Assembly: GCF_016864555.1 (NCBI RefSeq)
Contig: NZ_CP044011.1
Coordinates: forward strand, 2,499,501-2,563,500
Source of the DNA: Sinorhizobium sp. BG8
GTDB taxonomy: Bacteria; Pseudomonadota; Alphaproteobacteria; Rhizobiales; Rhizobiaceae
DNA length: 64,000 nucleotides
Direction: 5' to 3'
The translations under genes and the position numbers were made by a program. Under the pieces are notes generated by a model. It ran no database searches. It saw only the letters and a program-made list of their open reading frames with translations, and had not been told where the DNA came from. Positions 34,254 through 54,699 of this stretch are shown here, one piece after another (the first letter of the stretch is position 1; the number at the start of each line of letters is the position of its first letter).

Positions 34254-34784
34254 ATGGCTTCGCGTTGGTACATCGTCCACGCCTATTCGAACTTCGAAAA
34301 GAAGGTTGCCGAGTCGATCGAGGAGAAGGCGCGTCAGAAGGGGCTCGATCATCTGTTCGAGAAAATCCTGGTTCCGACTGAGAAGGTCGTGGAAGTGCGT
34401 CGTGGCCGCAAGGTCGACTCCGAGCGCAAGTTCTTCCCCGGCTACGTCCTGGTTCGTGCGAACCTGACGGACGAGGCCTACCACCTCATCAAGAACACCC
34501 CGAAGGTTACGGGGTTCCTTGGGTCCGACAACAAGCCGGTCCCGATTCCGGATTCCGAAGCCGAGCGCATCCTGTCGCAGGTGCAGGATGGCGTCGATCG
34601 TCCGAAGCCTTCGGTCTCCTTCGAGATCGGCGAGCAGGTCCGCGTGTCGGATGGTCCGTTCGCGTCGTTCAACGGCGTGGTTCAGGATGTCGACGAGGAG
34701 CGTTCGCGCCTCAAGGTCGAAGTCTCGATCTTTGGCCGCGCTACGCCGGTCGAGCTCGAATACGGCCAGGTCGAGAAGATCTGA
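34254..34784 (+). CDS. nusG: Transcription termination/antitermination factor NusG
   Basis: This 176-residue protein has the NGN domain (MASRWYIVHAYSNFEKKVAE, then KFFPGYVLV near residue 65) and a C-terminal KOW domain (GEQVRVSDGPFASFNGVV, near 125). NusG binds RNA polymerase and links it to Rho or the ribosome. ATG 34254 is set six bases after GGAG; in-frame ATG 34248 and TTG 34242 are too close to that site. Confidence 0.97.
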   Translation: MASRWYIVHAYSNFEKKVAESIEEKARQKGLDHLFEKILVPTEKVVEVRRGRKVDSERKFFPGYVLVRANLTDEAYHLIKNTPKVTGFLGSDNKPVPIPDSEAERILSQVQDGVDRPKPSVSFEIGEQVRVSDGPFASFNGVVQDVDEERSRLKVEVSIFGRATPVELEYGQVEKI

Positions 34785-34789
34785 TTTTT

Positions 34790-34822
34790 GCGCCGGGGAA
34801 GCTTTGTGGCTTCCCGCGGCGC
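34790..34822 (+). promoter_or_regulatory. Hairpin downstream of nusG
   Basis: GGGAAGC (34796-34802) pairs with GCTTCCC (34809-34815), extended by GCGCC (34790-34794) with GGCGC (34818-34822). No T-tract follows, so it may be an RNA-processing or attenuation element in the 211-bp nusG-rplK gap, not a terminator. Confidence 0.5.
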
Positions 34823-34995
34823 GTCTTGAATTCCGGCGCCTCATGGTGCCGGTAGACGGGTGTTCCCGTCATCGCGTGGGAGGGGGAATGGCCTGAAGCC
34901 GGGCCTTTCGACCGCACCACGCAACCGCAGCCGCCGGCCCTCGGGTCGGCATTCGTAGGCCGGGAAACCGGTCGTATTTGGAAAGGCAGAGAGAA

Positions 34996-35424
34996 ATGGC
35001 TAAGAAAGTTGCAGGCCAGCTCAAGCTGCAGGTCAAGGCAGGATCGGCAAACCCGTCCCCGCCGATTGGTCCTGCGCTCGGTCAGCGTGGCATTAACATC
35101 ATGGAATTCTGCAAGGCGTTCAATGCCGCCACGCAGGAAATGGAAAAGGGTATGCCGATCCCGGTCGTCATCACCTACTACCAGGACAAGTCCTTCACCT
35201 TCGTCATGAAGCAGCCGCCGGTCAGCTACTTCCTGAAGAAGGAAGCGAAGATCCAGTCCGGTTCGAAGCTGCCTGGCAAGACCAAGGCTGGTTCGATCAC
35301 CAAGGCTCAGGTCAAGACGATTGCCGAAGCCAAGATGAAGGATCTCAACGCTGCCGATATCGAAGGCGCAATGGCCATGATCGAGGGCTCCGCCCGCGCC
35401 ATGGGCCTGGAAGTGGTAGGTTAA
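34996..35424 (+). CDS. rplK: 50S ribosomal protein L11
   Basis: This 142-residue protein has the N-terminal [20 protein letters not shown] signature of L11 and an RNA-binding C-terminal domain ([18 protein letters not shown]). It sits at the GTPase-associated centre of 23S rRNA. ATG 34996 gives the family start [12 protein letters not shown]; an upstream TTG at 34978 is not used. rplA follows after four bases. Confidence 0.98.
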   Translation: MAKKVAGQLKLQVKAGSANPSPPIGPALGQRGINIMEFCKAFNAATQEMEKGMPIPVVITYYQDKSFTFVMKQPPVSYFLKKEAKIQSGSKLPGKTKAGSITKAQVKTIAEAKMKDLNAADIEGAMAMIEGSARAMGLEVVG

Positions 35425-35428
35425 GACC

Positions 35429-36127
35429 ATGGCGAAGCTTGCAAAGCGTATTCAGAAGATCCGTGAAGGCGTCGACCCGACCAAGGTCTATGGCCTCAGC
35501 GAAGCCGTAACGATGGTCAAGGAACGGGCTGTCGCCAAGTTCGACGAGACGATCGAAGTCGCGATGAACCTCGGTGTTGATCCGCGTCACGCTGACCAGA
35601 TGGTCCGCGGCGTCGTCAACCTGCCGAACGGCACTGGCCGCGACGTTCGCGTTGCCGTCTTCGCACGTGGCGCCAAGGCTGATGAAGCCAAGGCTGCTGG
35701 TGCAGACGTCATCGGTGCGGAAGATCTCGTCGAGATCGTTCAGGGCGGCAAGATCGATTTCGATCGCTGCATCGCCACCCCGGACATGATGCCGCTCGTC
35801 GGCCGCCTCGGTAAGGTTCTCGGCCCGCGTGGCATGATGCCGAACCCGAAGGTCGGAACCGTGACCATGGACGTTGCCGGTGCCGTCAAGGCTTCCAAGG
35901 GCGGCGCCGTTGAGTTCCGCGTCGAGAAGGCCGGTATCGTGCATGCCGGCATTGGCAAGGCCTCGTTCGACGTCAAGGCGATCGAAGAGAACATCCGCGC
36001 CTTTGCTGATGCGGTCATCAAGGCGAAGCCGGCTGGTGCGAAGGGCAACTACGTCAAGCGCGTAGCGATCTCCTCGACCATGGGCCCGGGCGTCAAGATC
36101 GACCCGTCGACGCTCAGCGTCGCATAA
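35429..36127 (+). CDS. rplA: 50S ribosomal protein L1
   Basis: This 232-residue protein binds the L1 stalk of 23S rRNA and in many bacteria represses its own rplKA message. Typical segments are [22 protein letters not shown]-like and [10 protein letters not shown] (near residue 140), the last being the L1 signature. It is four bases from rplK and is followed by a UUCG hairpin with a T3 tail, which probably limits read-through. Confidence 0.98.
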   Translation: MAKLAKRIQKIREGVDPTKVYGLSEAVTMVKERAVAKFDETIEVAMNLGVDPRHADQMVRGVVNLPNGTGRDVRVAVFARGAKADEAKAAGADVIGAEDLVEIVQGGKIDFDRCIATPDMMPLVGRLGKVLGPRGMMPNPKVGTVTMDVAGAVKASKGGAVEFRVEKAGIVHAGIGKASFDVKAIEENIRAFADAVIKAKPAGAKGNYVKRVAISSTMGPGVKIDPSTLSVA

Positions 36128-36134
36128 AGTTTGG

Positions 36135-36153
36135 CCGGGCTTCGGCCCGGTTT
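36135..36153 (+). terminator. UUCG hairpin after rplA (terminator or attenuator)
   Basis: CCGGGC (36135-36140) pairs with GCCCGG (36145-36150) around a TTCG tetraloop and is followed by TTT. It lies seven bases after the rplA stop. Confidence 0.65.
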
Positions 36154-36159
36154 GGGAGC

Positions 36160-36504
36160 GGTCCGGAAGGTGCGAGGCACCCTCAAAGGATCGTTCCTCA
36201 TCAAGAGTTCCCGGCCTTGTCTGGCCGGGAATTTCCGGGGCAACCCGGAACTCCTGTCCGAGATTGCAGGTGGTTATCCCTTAATCACTTTGCCTGCATG
36301 AGACGGGTAAGACTCGAGTTTTCGCGCCCCGGCGCAGAATTCGGTTCGAACCTACCTTGCCTTGTGCCGCGACCGGAAACGGTCGAGCGCGAGGGGACAG
36401 GATCCTCGAGCGTCGCTCGGGATCTCGTAAAGACGATCCCTTGCGGCAAAGGCAAACCCGATGGGGACTGTGACAGTCACAGCCTCGTCAACTGGAGATA
36501 GGCA
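36160..36504 (+). ncRNA. L10-leader-like regulatory RNA upstream of rplJL
   Basis: This 345-base leader has several stems: TTCCCGGCC/GGCCGGGAA (36208-36216 and 36223-36231), TTCCGGG/CCCGGAA with a GCAA loop (36233-36250), and a bulged stem around GCAGGTGGTTA...TAATCAC...CCTGC (about 36266-36298). In many bacteria the L10(L12)4 complex binds such a leader to repress rplJL and rpoBC. Assignment is from place and folding seen by eye; a covariance-model match was not run. Confidence 0.65.
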
Positions 36505-37023
36505 GTGGAAAGAGCGGAAAAACGCGAATTCGTCACGGAGCTGAACGAAGTCTTCAAGGCTTCCGGTTCAGTCGTCGTGGCCCGCTATGCCGGTATCACG
36601 GTTGCACAGATGAACGATCTTCGTTCGAAAATGCGTGCAGCTGGCGGAACCGTCAAAGTCGCGAAGAACCGCCTGGCCAAGATTGCCCTTCAAGGTACGG
36701 AGTCGGAAGGGATGTCTGATCTCTTCCAGGGTCAGACGCTCATTGCATACGCGAATGATCCGATGATTGCTCCGAAGGTTGCCATGGATTTCGCCAAGAC
36801 CAACGACAAGCTCGTTGTTCTCGGTGGCGCCATGGGTGCGACCACTCTCGACGCAGAAGCAGTTAAGTCGCTTGCGACCCTGCCTTCGCTCGACGAGCTT
36901 CGTGCAAAGCTCCTGGGCCTGCTTGCAGCCCCGGCAACGCGCGTCGCCACGGTCGTTGCAGCACCGGCAAGCCAGCTTGCACGCGTGTTCGCAGCTTACG
37001 CCAAGAAGGACGAAGCCGCTTGA
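36505..37023 (+). CDS. rplJ: 50S ribosomal protein L10
   Basis: This 172-residue protein carries the L7/L12 dimers on the ribosome stalk and autoregulates the operon. It starts with GTG at 36505, preceded by GGAGATAGG, and has [20 protein letters not shown] and the [12 protein letters not shown] segment typical of L10. The C-terminal helix binds L7/L12, encoded 60 bases downstream. Confidence 0.98.
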   Translation: MERAEKREFVTELNEVFKASGSVVVARYAGITVAQMNDLRSKMRAAGGTVKVAKNRLAKIALQGTESEGMSDLFQGQTLIAYANDPMIAPKVAMDFAKTNDKLVVLGGAMGATTLDAEAVKSLATLPSLDELRAKLLGLLAAPATRVATVVAAPASQLARVFAAYAKKDEAA

Positions 37024-37083
37024 GGCGGTTTTTCGCTGTAAATCAAACAACCCAGTTCGAACCGAACAAAAGGAACTATCAAA

Positions 37084-37464
<381 letters not shown>

Positions 37465-37525
37465 TCTTCGCCAATACAGGGGAGGTGGCCAATCGGCCGC
37501 CTCCTTCTGGTCGCTTTCGGAACAT

Positions 37526-37563
37526 ATTACCCAAAAGCCCCGTGAAACCGGCTTTTGGGTAAT
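37526..37563 (+). promoter_or_regulatory. Perfect 14-bp inverted repeat between rplL and rpoB
   Basis: ATTACCCAAAAGCC (37526-37539) pairs exactly with GGCTTTTGGGTAAT (37550-37563) around a 10-base loop. No T-run follows. In E. coli this gap holds an attenuator and an RNase III site that set the L7/L12 to RpoB ratio; the same role is inferred here. Confidence 0.75.
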
Positions 37564-37724
37564 GGGTTCTTCAAGAGGATAGTCTCGAACAGGAACGGCG
37601 AAGCAAATCCGTGCTCCCGTTGCTGGAAGTGAGACGAGATTGAACGACCCATTGTTTGACGGAGCCGACTGGCCAGCGGTGACCGTCTGTTGCAGGCCCG
37701 GATGCAAATTTTAAAGGAGCGACG

Positions 37725-41867
<4,143 letters not shown>

Positions 41868-41876
41868 GTCATATCG

Positions 41877-41904
41877 GGTGCGCGCTGCCTTGGCGGCGCG
41901 CACC
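41877..41904 (+). promoter_or_regulatory. Stable hairpin between rpoB and rpoC
   Basis: GGTGCGCGC (41877-41885) pairs with GCGCGCACC (41896-41904); the loop TGCCTTGGCG can add a GCC/GGC pair. No T-run follows, so RNA processing or stability is more likely than termination. Confidence 0.55.
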
Positions 41905-42049
41905 GTTCCCGTCCCGCCTGTTCTGGCGTGGCAGGGAAATTGGCCGCTTTGATAGAGCGGCATTATCCGTTTCAGGCAGCGTTTCGGCACCCGGGTATCG
42001 CCGTATTCGTTCGCCAAGCTGAGGGCTACGGCCCACGAAGGAGACAGGC

Positions 42050-46258
<4,209 letters not shown>

Positions 46259-46305
46259 AGGCGAGGAGGGGGCTCCGGCTCCCTCTGCTCCAGCCCCCGA
46301 TATTG

Positions 46306-46342
46306 AAGAAGCCGCCCGGATTGCTCCGGGCGGCTTCTTTCG
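46306..46342 (+). terminator. Rho-independent terminator after rpoC
   Basis: A 15-bp stem (46306-46320 with 46325-46339, core GCCGCCCGGA/TCCGGGCGGC) closes a TTGC loop and is followed by TTCG. Its A-rich left arm means it could also act on transcripts from the minus-strand gene on the right. Confidence 0.92.
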
Positions 46343-46387
46343 TCTTGCCTTGGTGGCACGCGTGTGCCGTCTCGCGGTACTCGCGTA

Positions 46388-46684
46388 TCAGGTGAAGCGT
46401 ATGATCGCGACTTCGCCTTCGAGCGCGCCCTGGTAAGCGGAAGCGTGAGGCTCCTCGTCGGGGGCGTCCGTCAGCGTGCCGATCTGGTCGAGATCCGCCT
46501 CGAGGAAGCCTTCCGCCGAGAGCGCATTCAGCGTCTCGCGTACCGCAGTGTCGTCATCGGGAGCACGCAGCATCACGTGGATGTCGACACCTTCTTCGTC
46601 TCCGTCATGTTCATAGGCCTTGCCGATGATGATGAAGACCATCGGCTCGTCGGCGGTGTTGTCGTTGTCAGGGGAGACGCCCAT
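46388..46684 (-). CDS. Small acidic conserved-looking protein, 98 aa
   Basis: The protein begins MGVSPDNDNTADEPMVFIII and has alternating strands and helices (GKAYEHDGDEEGVDIHVML, DDDTAVRETLNALSAEGF), strongly acidic overall. AAGGA lies upstream of the ATG. Strand-helix order suggests a small alpha/beta fold, possibly of the kind with a domain swapped dimer. I do not recognise a named family. It is antisense to the surrounding operons, between the rpoC terminator and the str promoter region. Confidence 0.75.
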   Translation of the reverse strand: MGVSPDNDNTADEPMVFIIIGKAYEHDGDEEGVDIHVMLRAPDDDTAVRETLNALSAEGFLEADLDQIGTLTDAPDEEPHASAYQGALEGEVAIIRFT

Positions 46685-47276
46685 TGTTCATCCTTCGCAT
46701 GTCTGGGATTTTTCGGTTCCTATAGGCCCTTCGTCCATGGAACCCAAATAGAATCGCGCCGTCTTCGAAAAAGACAAGGCCCGGGCAGGGAATCGGTCGG
46801 ACCGTGAATAAACAAATTTCGCCGGTTGATTCTAAATTTACGAAACTTTAGGAATCATATCGAAGAAGTGCAGGTACCAAACGGTCCAGGCGACTGGTCG
46901 GAAGGGGCGGGGATTGCCGCCAAACCTCCGGCTTTGCAGGCGTTGCCGCCGGTTGCGGGCAAGATTCTTTCGCCGCGCCCCTTGACGTATTCCCCTTTAA
47001 ACAGTAGACCGCACGCCATCAGAGCCCATGTGAGGCTGGCTGGTTCGGAACGACTCGTTCTGGAGTTCGCCTCAAACAAGGTTCTTTACGCACGTTGAGA
47101 CATGAATGCTGCACGCACGACGCGGATATAGCGCGTCCTCTGCCTTTTAGGGGCCATCCGCGGAAAAGTGGATCGGCCTTGTTTTGCGCATGAAAGGCAA
47201 TCGTGTGGCAGTCGCCGGAGACGGCATTGATCCGCCCGAAAGGGTAACGAGACAAGATTTTGCAAGGGATGGTTAT
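46685..47276 (+). promoter_or_regulatory. 592-bp region upstream of rpsL with candidate str promoter
   Basis: No gene is supported in this gap. CTTGACG gives a -35 hexamer TTGACG at 46982-46987, followed after 17 bases by TAGACC at 47005-47010, a fair match to alphaproteobacterial promoters with CTTGAC. This would give a leader of about 260 bases before rpsL. An AT-rich stretch (about 46800-46870) probably serves the divergent minus-strand gene. Confidence 0.5.
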
Positions 47277-47648
47277 ATGCCTACCGTAAACCAGCTGATC
47301 CGCAAGCCGCGTCAGGCACAGGTAAAGCGCAACAAGGTTCCTGCTCTGCAGGAAAACCCGCAGAAGCGTGGCGTTTGCACCCGCGTTTACACGACGACCC
47401 CGAAGAAGCCGAACTCGGCTCTGCGTAAGGTTGCCAAGATCCGCCTGACCAACGGCTTCGAAGTCATCGGTTACATTCCGGGTGAAGGTCACAACCTGCA
47501 GGAACACTCCGTTGTCATGATCCGTGGCGGCCGCGTGAAGGACCTTCCGGGTGTGCGTTACCACATCATCCGCGGCGTTCTCGACACCCAGGGCGTCAAG
47601 AACCGCAAGCAGCGCCGTTCGAAGTACGGTGCGAAGCGTCCGAAGTAA
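47277..47648 (+). CDS. rpsL: 30S ribosomal protein S12
   Basis: This 123-residue protein lies at the decoding centre. The streptomycin-related lysines ([17 protein letters not shown]43, and the KDLPGVRYH region, K88) are wild type. ATG 47277 gives the family start [12 protein letters not shown]; the frame is open upstream to 47184 without a match. First gene of the str operon rpsL-rpsG-fusA-tufA. Confidence 0.98.
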
Positions 47649-47693
47649 CCAGTAACCGGCGCCATTTCGCCGGATCCAAAAATTCAAAGTTGA

Positions 47694-48176
<483 letters not shown>

Positions 48177-48195
48177 TCTCGAGAGGCAGTCCACA

Positions 48196-50294
48196 ATGGC
48201 ACGCGAATACAAAATCGAAGACTACCGTAACTTCGGTATCATGGCGCACATCGACGCCGGCAAGACGACGACGACCGAACGCATCCTTTACTACACCGGC
48301 AAGTCCCACAAGATCGGCGAAGTCCATGACGGCGCCGCTACGATGGACTGGATGGAGCAGGAGCAGGAACGCGGTATCACCATCACGTCTGCTGCCACCA
48401 CGACCTTCTGGAAGGGCCGTGACGGCAAGATGCGCCGCTTCAACATCATCGACACCCCGGCCACGTTGACTTCACCATCGAAGTCGAGCGTTCGCTGCGC
48501 GTTCTCGACGGCGCAATCGCGCTGCTCGATGCCAACGCCGGCGTTGAGCCGCAGACGGAAACCGTCTGGCGTCAGGCCGAGAAGTATCATGTTCCGCGCA
48601 TGATCTTCTGCAACAAGATGGACAAGACCGGCGCTGACTTCTACCGCTCGGTCGAGATGATCAAGACCCGTCTCGGTGCGACCGCTGTCGTCATGCAGCT
48701 GCCGATCGGCGCTGAGACCGAATTCAAGGGCGTCATCGACCTGATCGAGATGAACGCACTCATCTGGCGCGACGAATCGCTCGGCGCCCAGTGGGACGTC
48801 GTCGAGATCCCGGAAGACATGAAGGCCAAGGCGGAAGAATACCGCGAGAAGCTCATCGAGACCGTCGTCGAAATCGACGAAGCCGCGATGGAAGCCTATC
48901 TCGAAGGTGAGATGCCGTCCAACGACAAGATCCGCGAACTCGTTCGCCGCGGCACCATCGACGTGAAGTTCCACCCGATGTTCTGCGGTACTGCGTTCAA
49001 GAACAAGGGCGTACAGCCGCTTCTCGATGCCGTCGTGGACTTCCTGCCGTCGCCGGCAGACATCCCGGCCATCAAGGGCGTGGACGTCAAGACCGAAGCC
49101 GAAATTGAGCGTCATGCTTCTGACGAAGAGCCGCTTTCGATGCTCGCCTTCAAGATCATGAACGACCCCTTCGTCGGTTCGCTCACCTTCGCCCGCATCT
49201 ACTCCGGCAAGCTCGAGAAGGGCACGTCGGTCATGAACACGGTCAAGGAAAAGCGCGAGCGCGTCGGCCGCATGCTGCAGATGCACTCGAACTCCCGTGA
49301 AGACATCGAAGAAGCCTTTGCAGGCGACATCGTTGCTCTCGCCGGCCTCAAGGAAACCACGACTGGCGATACGCTCTGCGATCCCCTGAAGCCGGTTATC
49401 CTCGAGCGCATGGAATTCCCGGAGCCGGTCATTCAGATCGCGATCGAGCCGAAGACCAAGGGCGACCAGGAAAAGATGGGCCTCGCGCTCAACCGCCTGG
49501 CAGCCGAAGATCCGTCCTTCCGCGTCAAGACCGACGAAGAGTCCGGCCAGACGATCATCGCAGGCATGGGTGAACTCCACCTCGACATTCTCGTCGACCG
49601 CATGCGTCGCGAGTTCAAGGTCGAAGCAACCGTCGGCGCGCCGCAGGTTGCCTACCGCGAAACGATCACGAAGAAGCACGAGGAAGACTACACCCACAAG
49701 AAGCAGTCGGGTGGTACCGGTCAGTTCGCCCGCGTCAAGTTGGTGTTCGAACCGAACCCGGAAGGCGAAGACTTCGTTTTCGAATCCAAGATCGTCGGTG
49801 GTGCTGTTCCGAAGGAATACATCCCGGGCGTTCAGAAGGGTATCGAGAGCGTTCTTTCTTCCGGTCCGCTGGCAGGCTTCCCGATGCTCGGCGTCAAGGC
49901 GACGCTCATCGACGGTGCGTTCCACGACGTCGACTCGTCGGTTCTGGCGTTCGAAATCGCTTCCCGCGCCTGCTTCCGTGAAGCAGCGAAGAAGGCTGGT
50001 GCACAGCTCCTCGAGCCGATGATGAAGGTCGAGGTTGTGACCCCGGAAGACTACGTCGGTGATGTCATCGGCGACCTGAACTCCCGTCGTGGCCAGATCC
50101 AGGGCCAGGAATCGCGCGGCGTCGCGGTTGTTATCAACGCGCATGTCCCGCTGGCGAACATGTTCAAGTACGTCGACAACCTGCGCTCCATGTCGCAGGG
50201 TCGCGCTCAGTACACGATGCTGTTCGATCACTATGCGCCGGTTCCGACGAACGTCGCACAGGAAATTCAAGCCAAGTACTCCGGTCAGAAGTGA
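48196..50294 (+). CDS. fusA: Elongation factor G, reading frame broken by a one-base deletion
   Basis: EF-G is the translocation GTPase, essential for growth. The zero frame from ATG 48196 reads [28 protein letters not shown] and RFNIIDTP, then leaves the protein at 48459-48460. The correct sequence resumes in the next frame ([19 protein letters not shown]) and runs to 50294. Codons for DTPGH should read CCG GGC CAC, but only two G are present. Adding one G gives exactly 699 residues, the normal length. Since the gene is essential, a sequencing or assembly error is far more likely than a real mutation. Confidence 0.95.
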
Positions 50295-50362
50295 CCGGAG
50301 ACAGCCGCCAGTAACAGAATTGAACGAATTCCCCGCTAGGGGACAGAAATGGAGAGCCGGAA

Positions 50363-51538
<1,176 letters not shown>

Positions 51539-51685
51539 GTCAGGCCGGTCCGGCCGTTTCGAGAAAAGGGGCAGGGGTCACCCTGTCCCTCCGATCTTTG
51601 ATAGAAGCGGCCGGCCGAACGTTAATAGAAGTTCAATGTGTCTCCCTTATCGGGGCCACGGAAAACACGAACAAGGACAAGTCGT

Positions 51686-51993
51686 ATGAACGGCCAGAAT
51701 ATCCGCATCCGCCTTAAGGCGTTTGATCACCGGATCCTCGATGCCTCCACGCGTGAAATCGTGTCGACGGCGAAGCGCACTGGTGCAAGCGTGCGCGGAC
51801 CGGTGCCGCTTCCGACGCGTATTGAAAAGTTTACCGTCAACCGCTCGCCGCACGTTGACAAGAAGAGCCGCGAACAGTTCGAGATGCGCACACACAAGCG
51901 CCTCCTCGACATCGTCGACCCGACCCCCAGACCGTGGACGCGCTGATGAAGCTCGACCTGGCTGCCGGCGTCGACGTCGAGATCAAGCTCTAA
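51686..51993 (+). CDS. rpsJ: 30S ribosomal protein S10, reading frame broken by a one-base deletion
   Basis: S10 belongs to the 30S head and also to NusB-S10 antitermination complexes. From ATG 51686 the frame reads [19 protein letters not shown] through [11 protein letters not shown], then goes off course at C5 (51926-51930). The proper end ([20 protein letters not shown]) continues in the adjacent frame to the TAA at 51991-51993. One extra C restores 102 residues, the usual size. First gene of the S10 operon; probably a homopolymer error as in fusA and adk. Confidence 0.95.
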
Positions 51994-52201
51994 GAAGAAT
52001 GCTGGAGCCGCCGCGGGTGTTTTACCGTCACCCAAGGCTCCAGAGGGTCCGGCGCAAGCCGAAATAACAAGGAAGGTACGTGGCTGTCCGCCAACGGCTT
52101 CCAGGAACGGGAAACCGGAAATCCGTGAGGATTGCCGGGATCTTTAACAAGAGGCGTGGAGGGGTTCTGCCCCGACAGGGACTCTCAAAAGGATTGAACC
52201 A

Positions 52202-52885
52202 ATGCGTTCAGGTGTGATTGCACAGAAAGTGGGAATGACCCGGGTCTATAACGACGCCGGCGAGCATATCCCGGTAACAGTATTGCGTCTGGAAAACTGC
52301 CAGGTGGTAGCCCAGCGCACGGAAGACAAGAACGGCTACACCGCAGTTCAGCTCGGTGCGGGCCATTCCAAGGTAAAGAACACGTCCAAGGCACTGCGCG
52401 GCCAGTTCGCCGCTGCAAGCGTTGAGCCGAAGGCGAAGCTCGTCGAGTTCCGCGTCACCACGGAAAACCTGATCGACATCGGCGCGGAACTGACCGCAAG
52501 CCACTTTGTCGCCGGCCAGCTGGTCGACGTCACGGGCACCACGATCGGTAAGGGCTTTGCCGGCGCCATGAAGCGCCACAACTTCGGCGGTCTGCGTGCA
52601 ACGCACGGCGTGTCCGTTTCTCACCGTTCGCATGGTTCGACCGGTTCCAACCAGGATCCGGGTCGCGTCTGGAAGGGCAAGCGCATGGCTGGTCACATGG
52701 GCCAGACGCGCGTCACCACCCAGAACCTCGAAGTGGTTTCCACGGATGAAGACCGTGGTCTGATCCTCGTCAAGGGCGCAGTACCGGGCTCCAAGGGTTC
52801 CTGGATCGTTGTACGCGACGCCATCAAGTCCGGCACCCCGGCAGACGCTCCGCGTCCGGCTGGCGTGCGCGCCGCAGCAGAGTAA
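52202..52885 (+). CDS. rplC: 50S ribosomal protein L3
   Basis: This 227-residue protein reaches the peptidyl transferase centre. It begins [20 protein letters not shown] and has the [19 protein letters not shown] and [10 protein letters not shown] signatures (about residues 130-170). The 208-base gap from rpsJ is longer than between later genes and might contain regulatory RNA; no clear element was seen. Confidence 0.98.
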   Translation: MRSGVIAQKVGMTRVYNDAGEHIPVTVLRLENCQVVAQRTEDKNGYTAVQLGAGHSKVKNTSKALRGQFAAASVEPKAKLVEFRVTTENLIDIGAELTASHFVAGQLVDVTGTTIGKGFAGAMKRHNFGGLRATHGVSVSHRSHGSTGSNQDPGRVWKGKRMAGHMGQTRVTTQNLEVVSTDEDRGLILVKGAVPGSKGSWIVVRDAIKSGTPADAPRPAGVRAAAE

Positions 52886-52897
52886 GGGAGCCCGATC

Positions 52898-53518
52898 ATG
52901 GATCTCAAAGTCACGACCCTCGAGGGAAAGGACGCCGGCAAGGTCTCCCTTTCTGAGGCAATTTTCGGCCTGGAGCCGCGCGAGGACATCATCGCTCGCG
53001 TTATCCGCTGGCAGCTCGCTAAGAAGCAGCAGGGCACCCACAAGTCCAAGGGCCGTGCGGAAGTCTCCCGCACCGGCGCGAAGATGTACAAGCAGAAGGG
53101 CACCGGCCGCGCACGTCACCATTCGGCACGCGCTCCGCAGTTCCGCGGCGGCGGCAAGGCTCACGGCCCGGTCGTTCGCAGCCACGAGCACGACCTTCCC
53201 AAGAAGGTTCGCGCACTCGGCCTGCGTCACGCCCTGTCTGCCAAGCTGAGGGCAGAGGATGTCATCATCGTTGATGACCTCGTTGCCAACGAAGCAAAGA
53301 CCAAGGCACTCGCCGGCACGTTTGCCAGCCTGGGCCTCACCAACGCCCTCTTCATCGGTGGCGCCGAGCTCGACAACAACTTCAAGCTCGCAGCACGGAA
53401 CATCCCGAACGTGGACGTTCTCCCGATCCAGGGCATCAATGTTTACGACATCCTGCGCCGCGGCAAGCTCGTGCTTTCCAAGGCTGCGGTCGAAGCTCTG
53501 GAGGAGCGGTTCAAATGA
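52898..53518 (+). CDS. rplD: 50S ribosomal protein L4
   Basis: This 206-residue protein lines the exit tunnel; in E. coli it regulates the S10 operon. Its loop segment ([21 protein letters not shown]) is near residues 65-85. The gene starts 12 bases after rplC and overlaps rplW by four bases (ATGA). Confidence 0.98.
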   Translation: MDLKVTTLEGKDAGKVSLSEAIFGLEPREDIIARVIRWQLAKKQQGTHKSKGRAEVSRTGAKMYKQKGTGRARHHSARAPQFRGGGKAHGPVVRSHEHDLPKKVRALGLRHALSAKLRAEDVIIVDDLVANEAKTKALAGTFASLGLTNALFIGGAELDNNFKLAARNIPNVDVLPIQGINVYDILRRGKLVLSKAAVEALEERFK

Positions 53519-53808
53519 CGGATCTTCGCCACTATGATGTGATCGTCTCGCCGTCGATCACCGAAAAGTCGACGCTGGTATCCGAACAGAACCAGGTCGT
53601 ATTCAACGTCGCCAAGGACGCTTCGAAGCCGGAAATCAAGGCCGCCGTCGAAGCTCTGTTCGGCGTCAAGGTCAAGGCTGTGAACACGCTGCTTCGCAAG
53701 GGCAAGGTCAAGCGTTTCCGCGGCTTCTCCGGCCGGCAGGGAGATGTCAAGAAGGCTATCGTCACGCTCGCTGACGGTCAGTCGATCGACGTCTCCACCG
53801 GGCTCTAA
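53515..53808 (+). CDS. rplW: 50S ribosomal protein L23
   Basis: This 97-residue protein sits at the tunnel exit and docks trigger factor and SRP. It begins [20 protein letters not shown] and has [14 protein letters not shown]. Translationally coupled to rplD by a 4-base overlap; rplB follows 39 bases later. Confidence 0.98.
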   Translation: MTDLRHYDVIVSPSITEKSTLVSEQNQVVFNVAKDASKPEIKAAVEALFGVKVKAVNTLLRKGKVKRFRGFSGRQGDVKKAIVTLADGQSIDVSTGL

Positions 53809-53847
53809 GGCAGCCCAGTCGGCTAAAGACCCAAAGGGAACAAGAAA

Positions 53848-54684
53848 ATGGCATTGAAAAGTTTCAATCCGACCACCCCGAGCCAGCGTCAGCTGGTCAT
53901 TGTCGACCGTTCGGGCCTGTACAAGGGCAAGCCGGTCAAGGCTCTGACCGAAGGTCTGTCCAAGAGCGGTGGCCGTAACAACCTCGGTCGCATCACTGCC
54001 CGCTTTATCGGCGGCGGTCACAAGCGTACCTACCGTCTGGTTGACTTCAAGCGTCGCAAGTTCGACGTCGAAGGCACGGTCGACCGTCTGGAATACGACC
54101 CGAACCGCACCGCGTTCATCGCGCTCGTCAACTATGCCGATGGCGATCAGGCCTACATCCTCGCTCCGCAGCGCCTCGCTGCCGGCGACAAGGTCATCGC
54201 CTCCGACAAGGCTGTCGACGTCAAGCCGGGCAACACGATGCCCCTGCAGTACATCCCGGTTGGCTCGATCGTTCACAACGTCGAGATGAAGCCGGGCAAG
54301 GGCGGCCAGATCGCCCGTTCGGCAGGCACGTTCGTCCAGCTCGTCGGCCGCGACGCCGGCATGGCGATCCTGCGTCTGAACTCCGGTGAACAGCGCCTGG
54401 TGCACGGCTCTTGCCTTGCTTCGATCGGCGCGGTCTCCAACCCGGACCACGGCAACATCAACGACGGCAAGGCCGGTCGTACTCGCTGGCGCGGCAAGAC
54501 CCCGCACAACCGCGGTGTTGTCATGAACCCGGTCGACCACCCGCACGGCGGTGGTGAAGGCCGCACCTCCGGCGGTCGTCACCCGGTTTCGCCGTGGGGC
54601 AAGCCGACCAAGGGCAAGCGCACCCGTTCGAACAAGTCGACCGACAAGTTCATCATGCGCTCGCGCCACCTGAAGAAGAAGTAA
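53848..54684 (+). CDS. rplB: 50S ribosomal protein L2
   Basis: This 278-residue protein is needed for subunit joining and peptide-bond formation. The conserved C-terminal part [20 protein letters not shown] holds the essential histidine (near residue 229-232). It is followed after 15 bases by rpsS in the normal S10 order. Confidence 0.98.
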   Translation: MALKSFNPTTPSQRQLVIVDRSGLYKGKPVKALTEGLSKSGGRNNLGRITARFIGGGHKRTYRLVDFKRRKFDVEGTVDRLEYDPNRTAFIALVNYADGDQAYILAPQRLAAGDKVIASDKAVDVKPGNTMPLQYIPVGSIVHNVEMKPGKGGQIARSAGTFVQLVGRDAGMAILRLNSGEQRLVHGSCLASIGAVSNPDHGNINDGKAGRTRWRGKTPHNRGVVMNPVDHPHGGGEGRTSGGRHPVSPWGKPTKGKRTRSNKSTDKFIMRSRHLKKK

Positions 54685-54699
54685 GAGAGGTAGTCAGAA

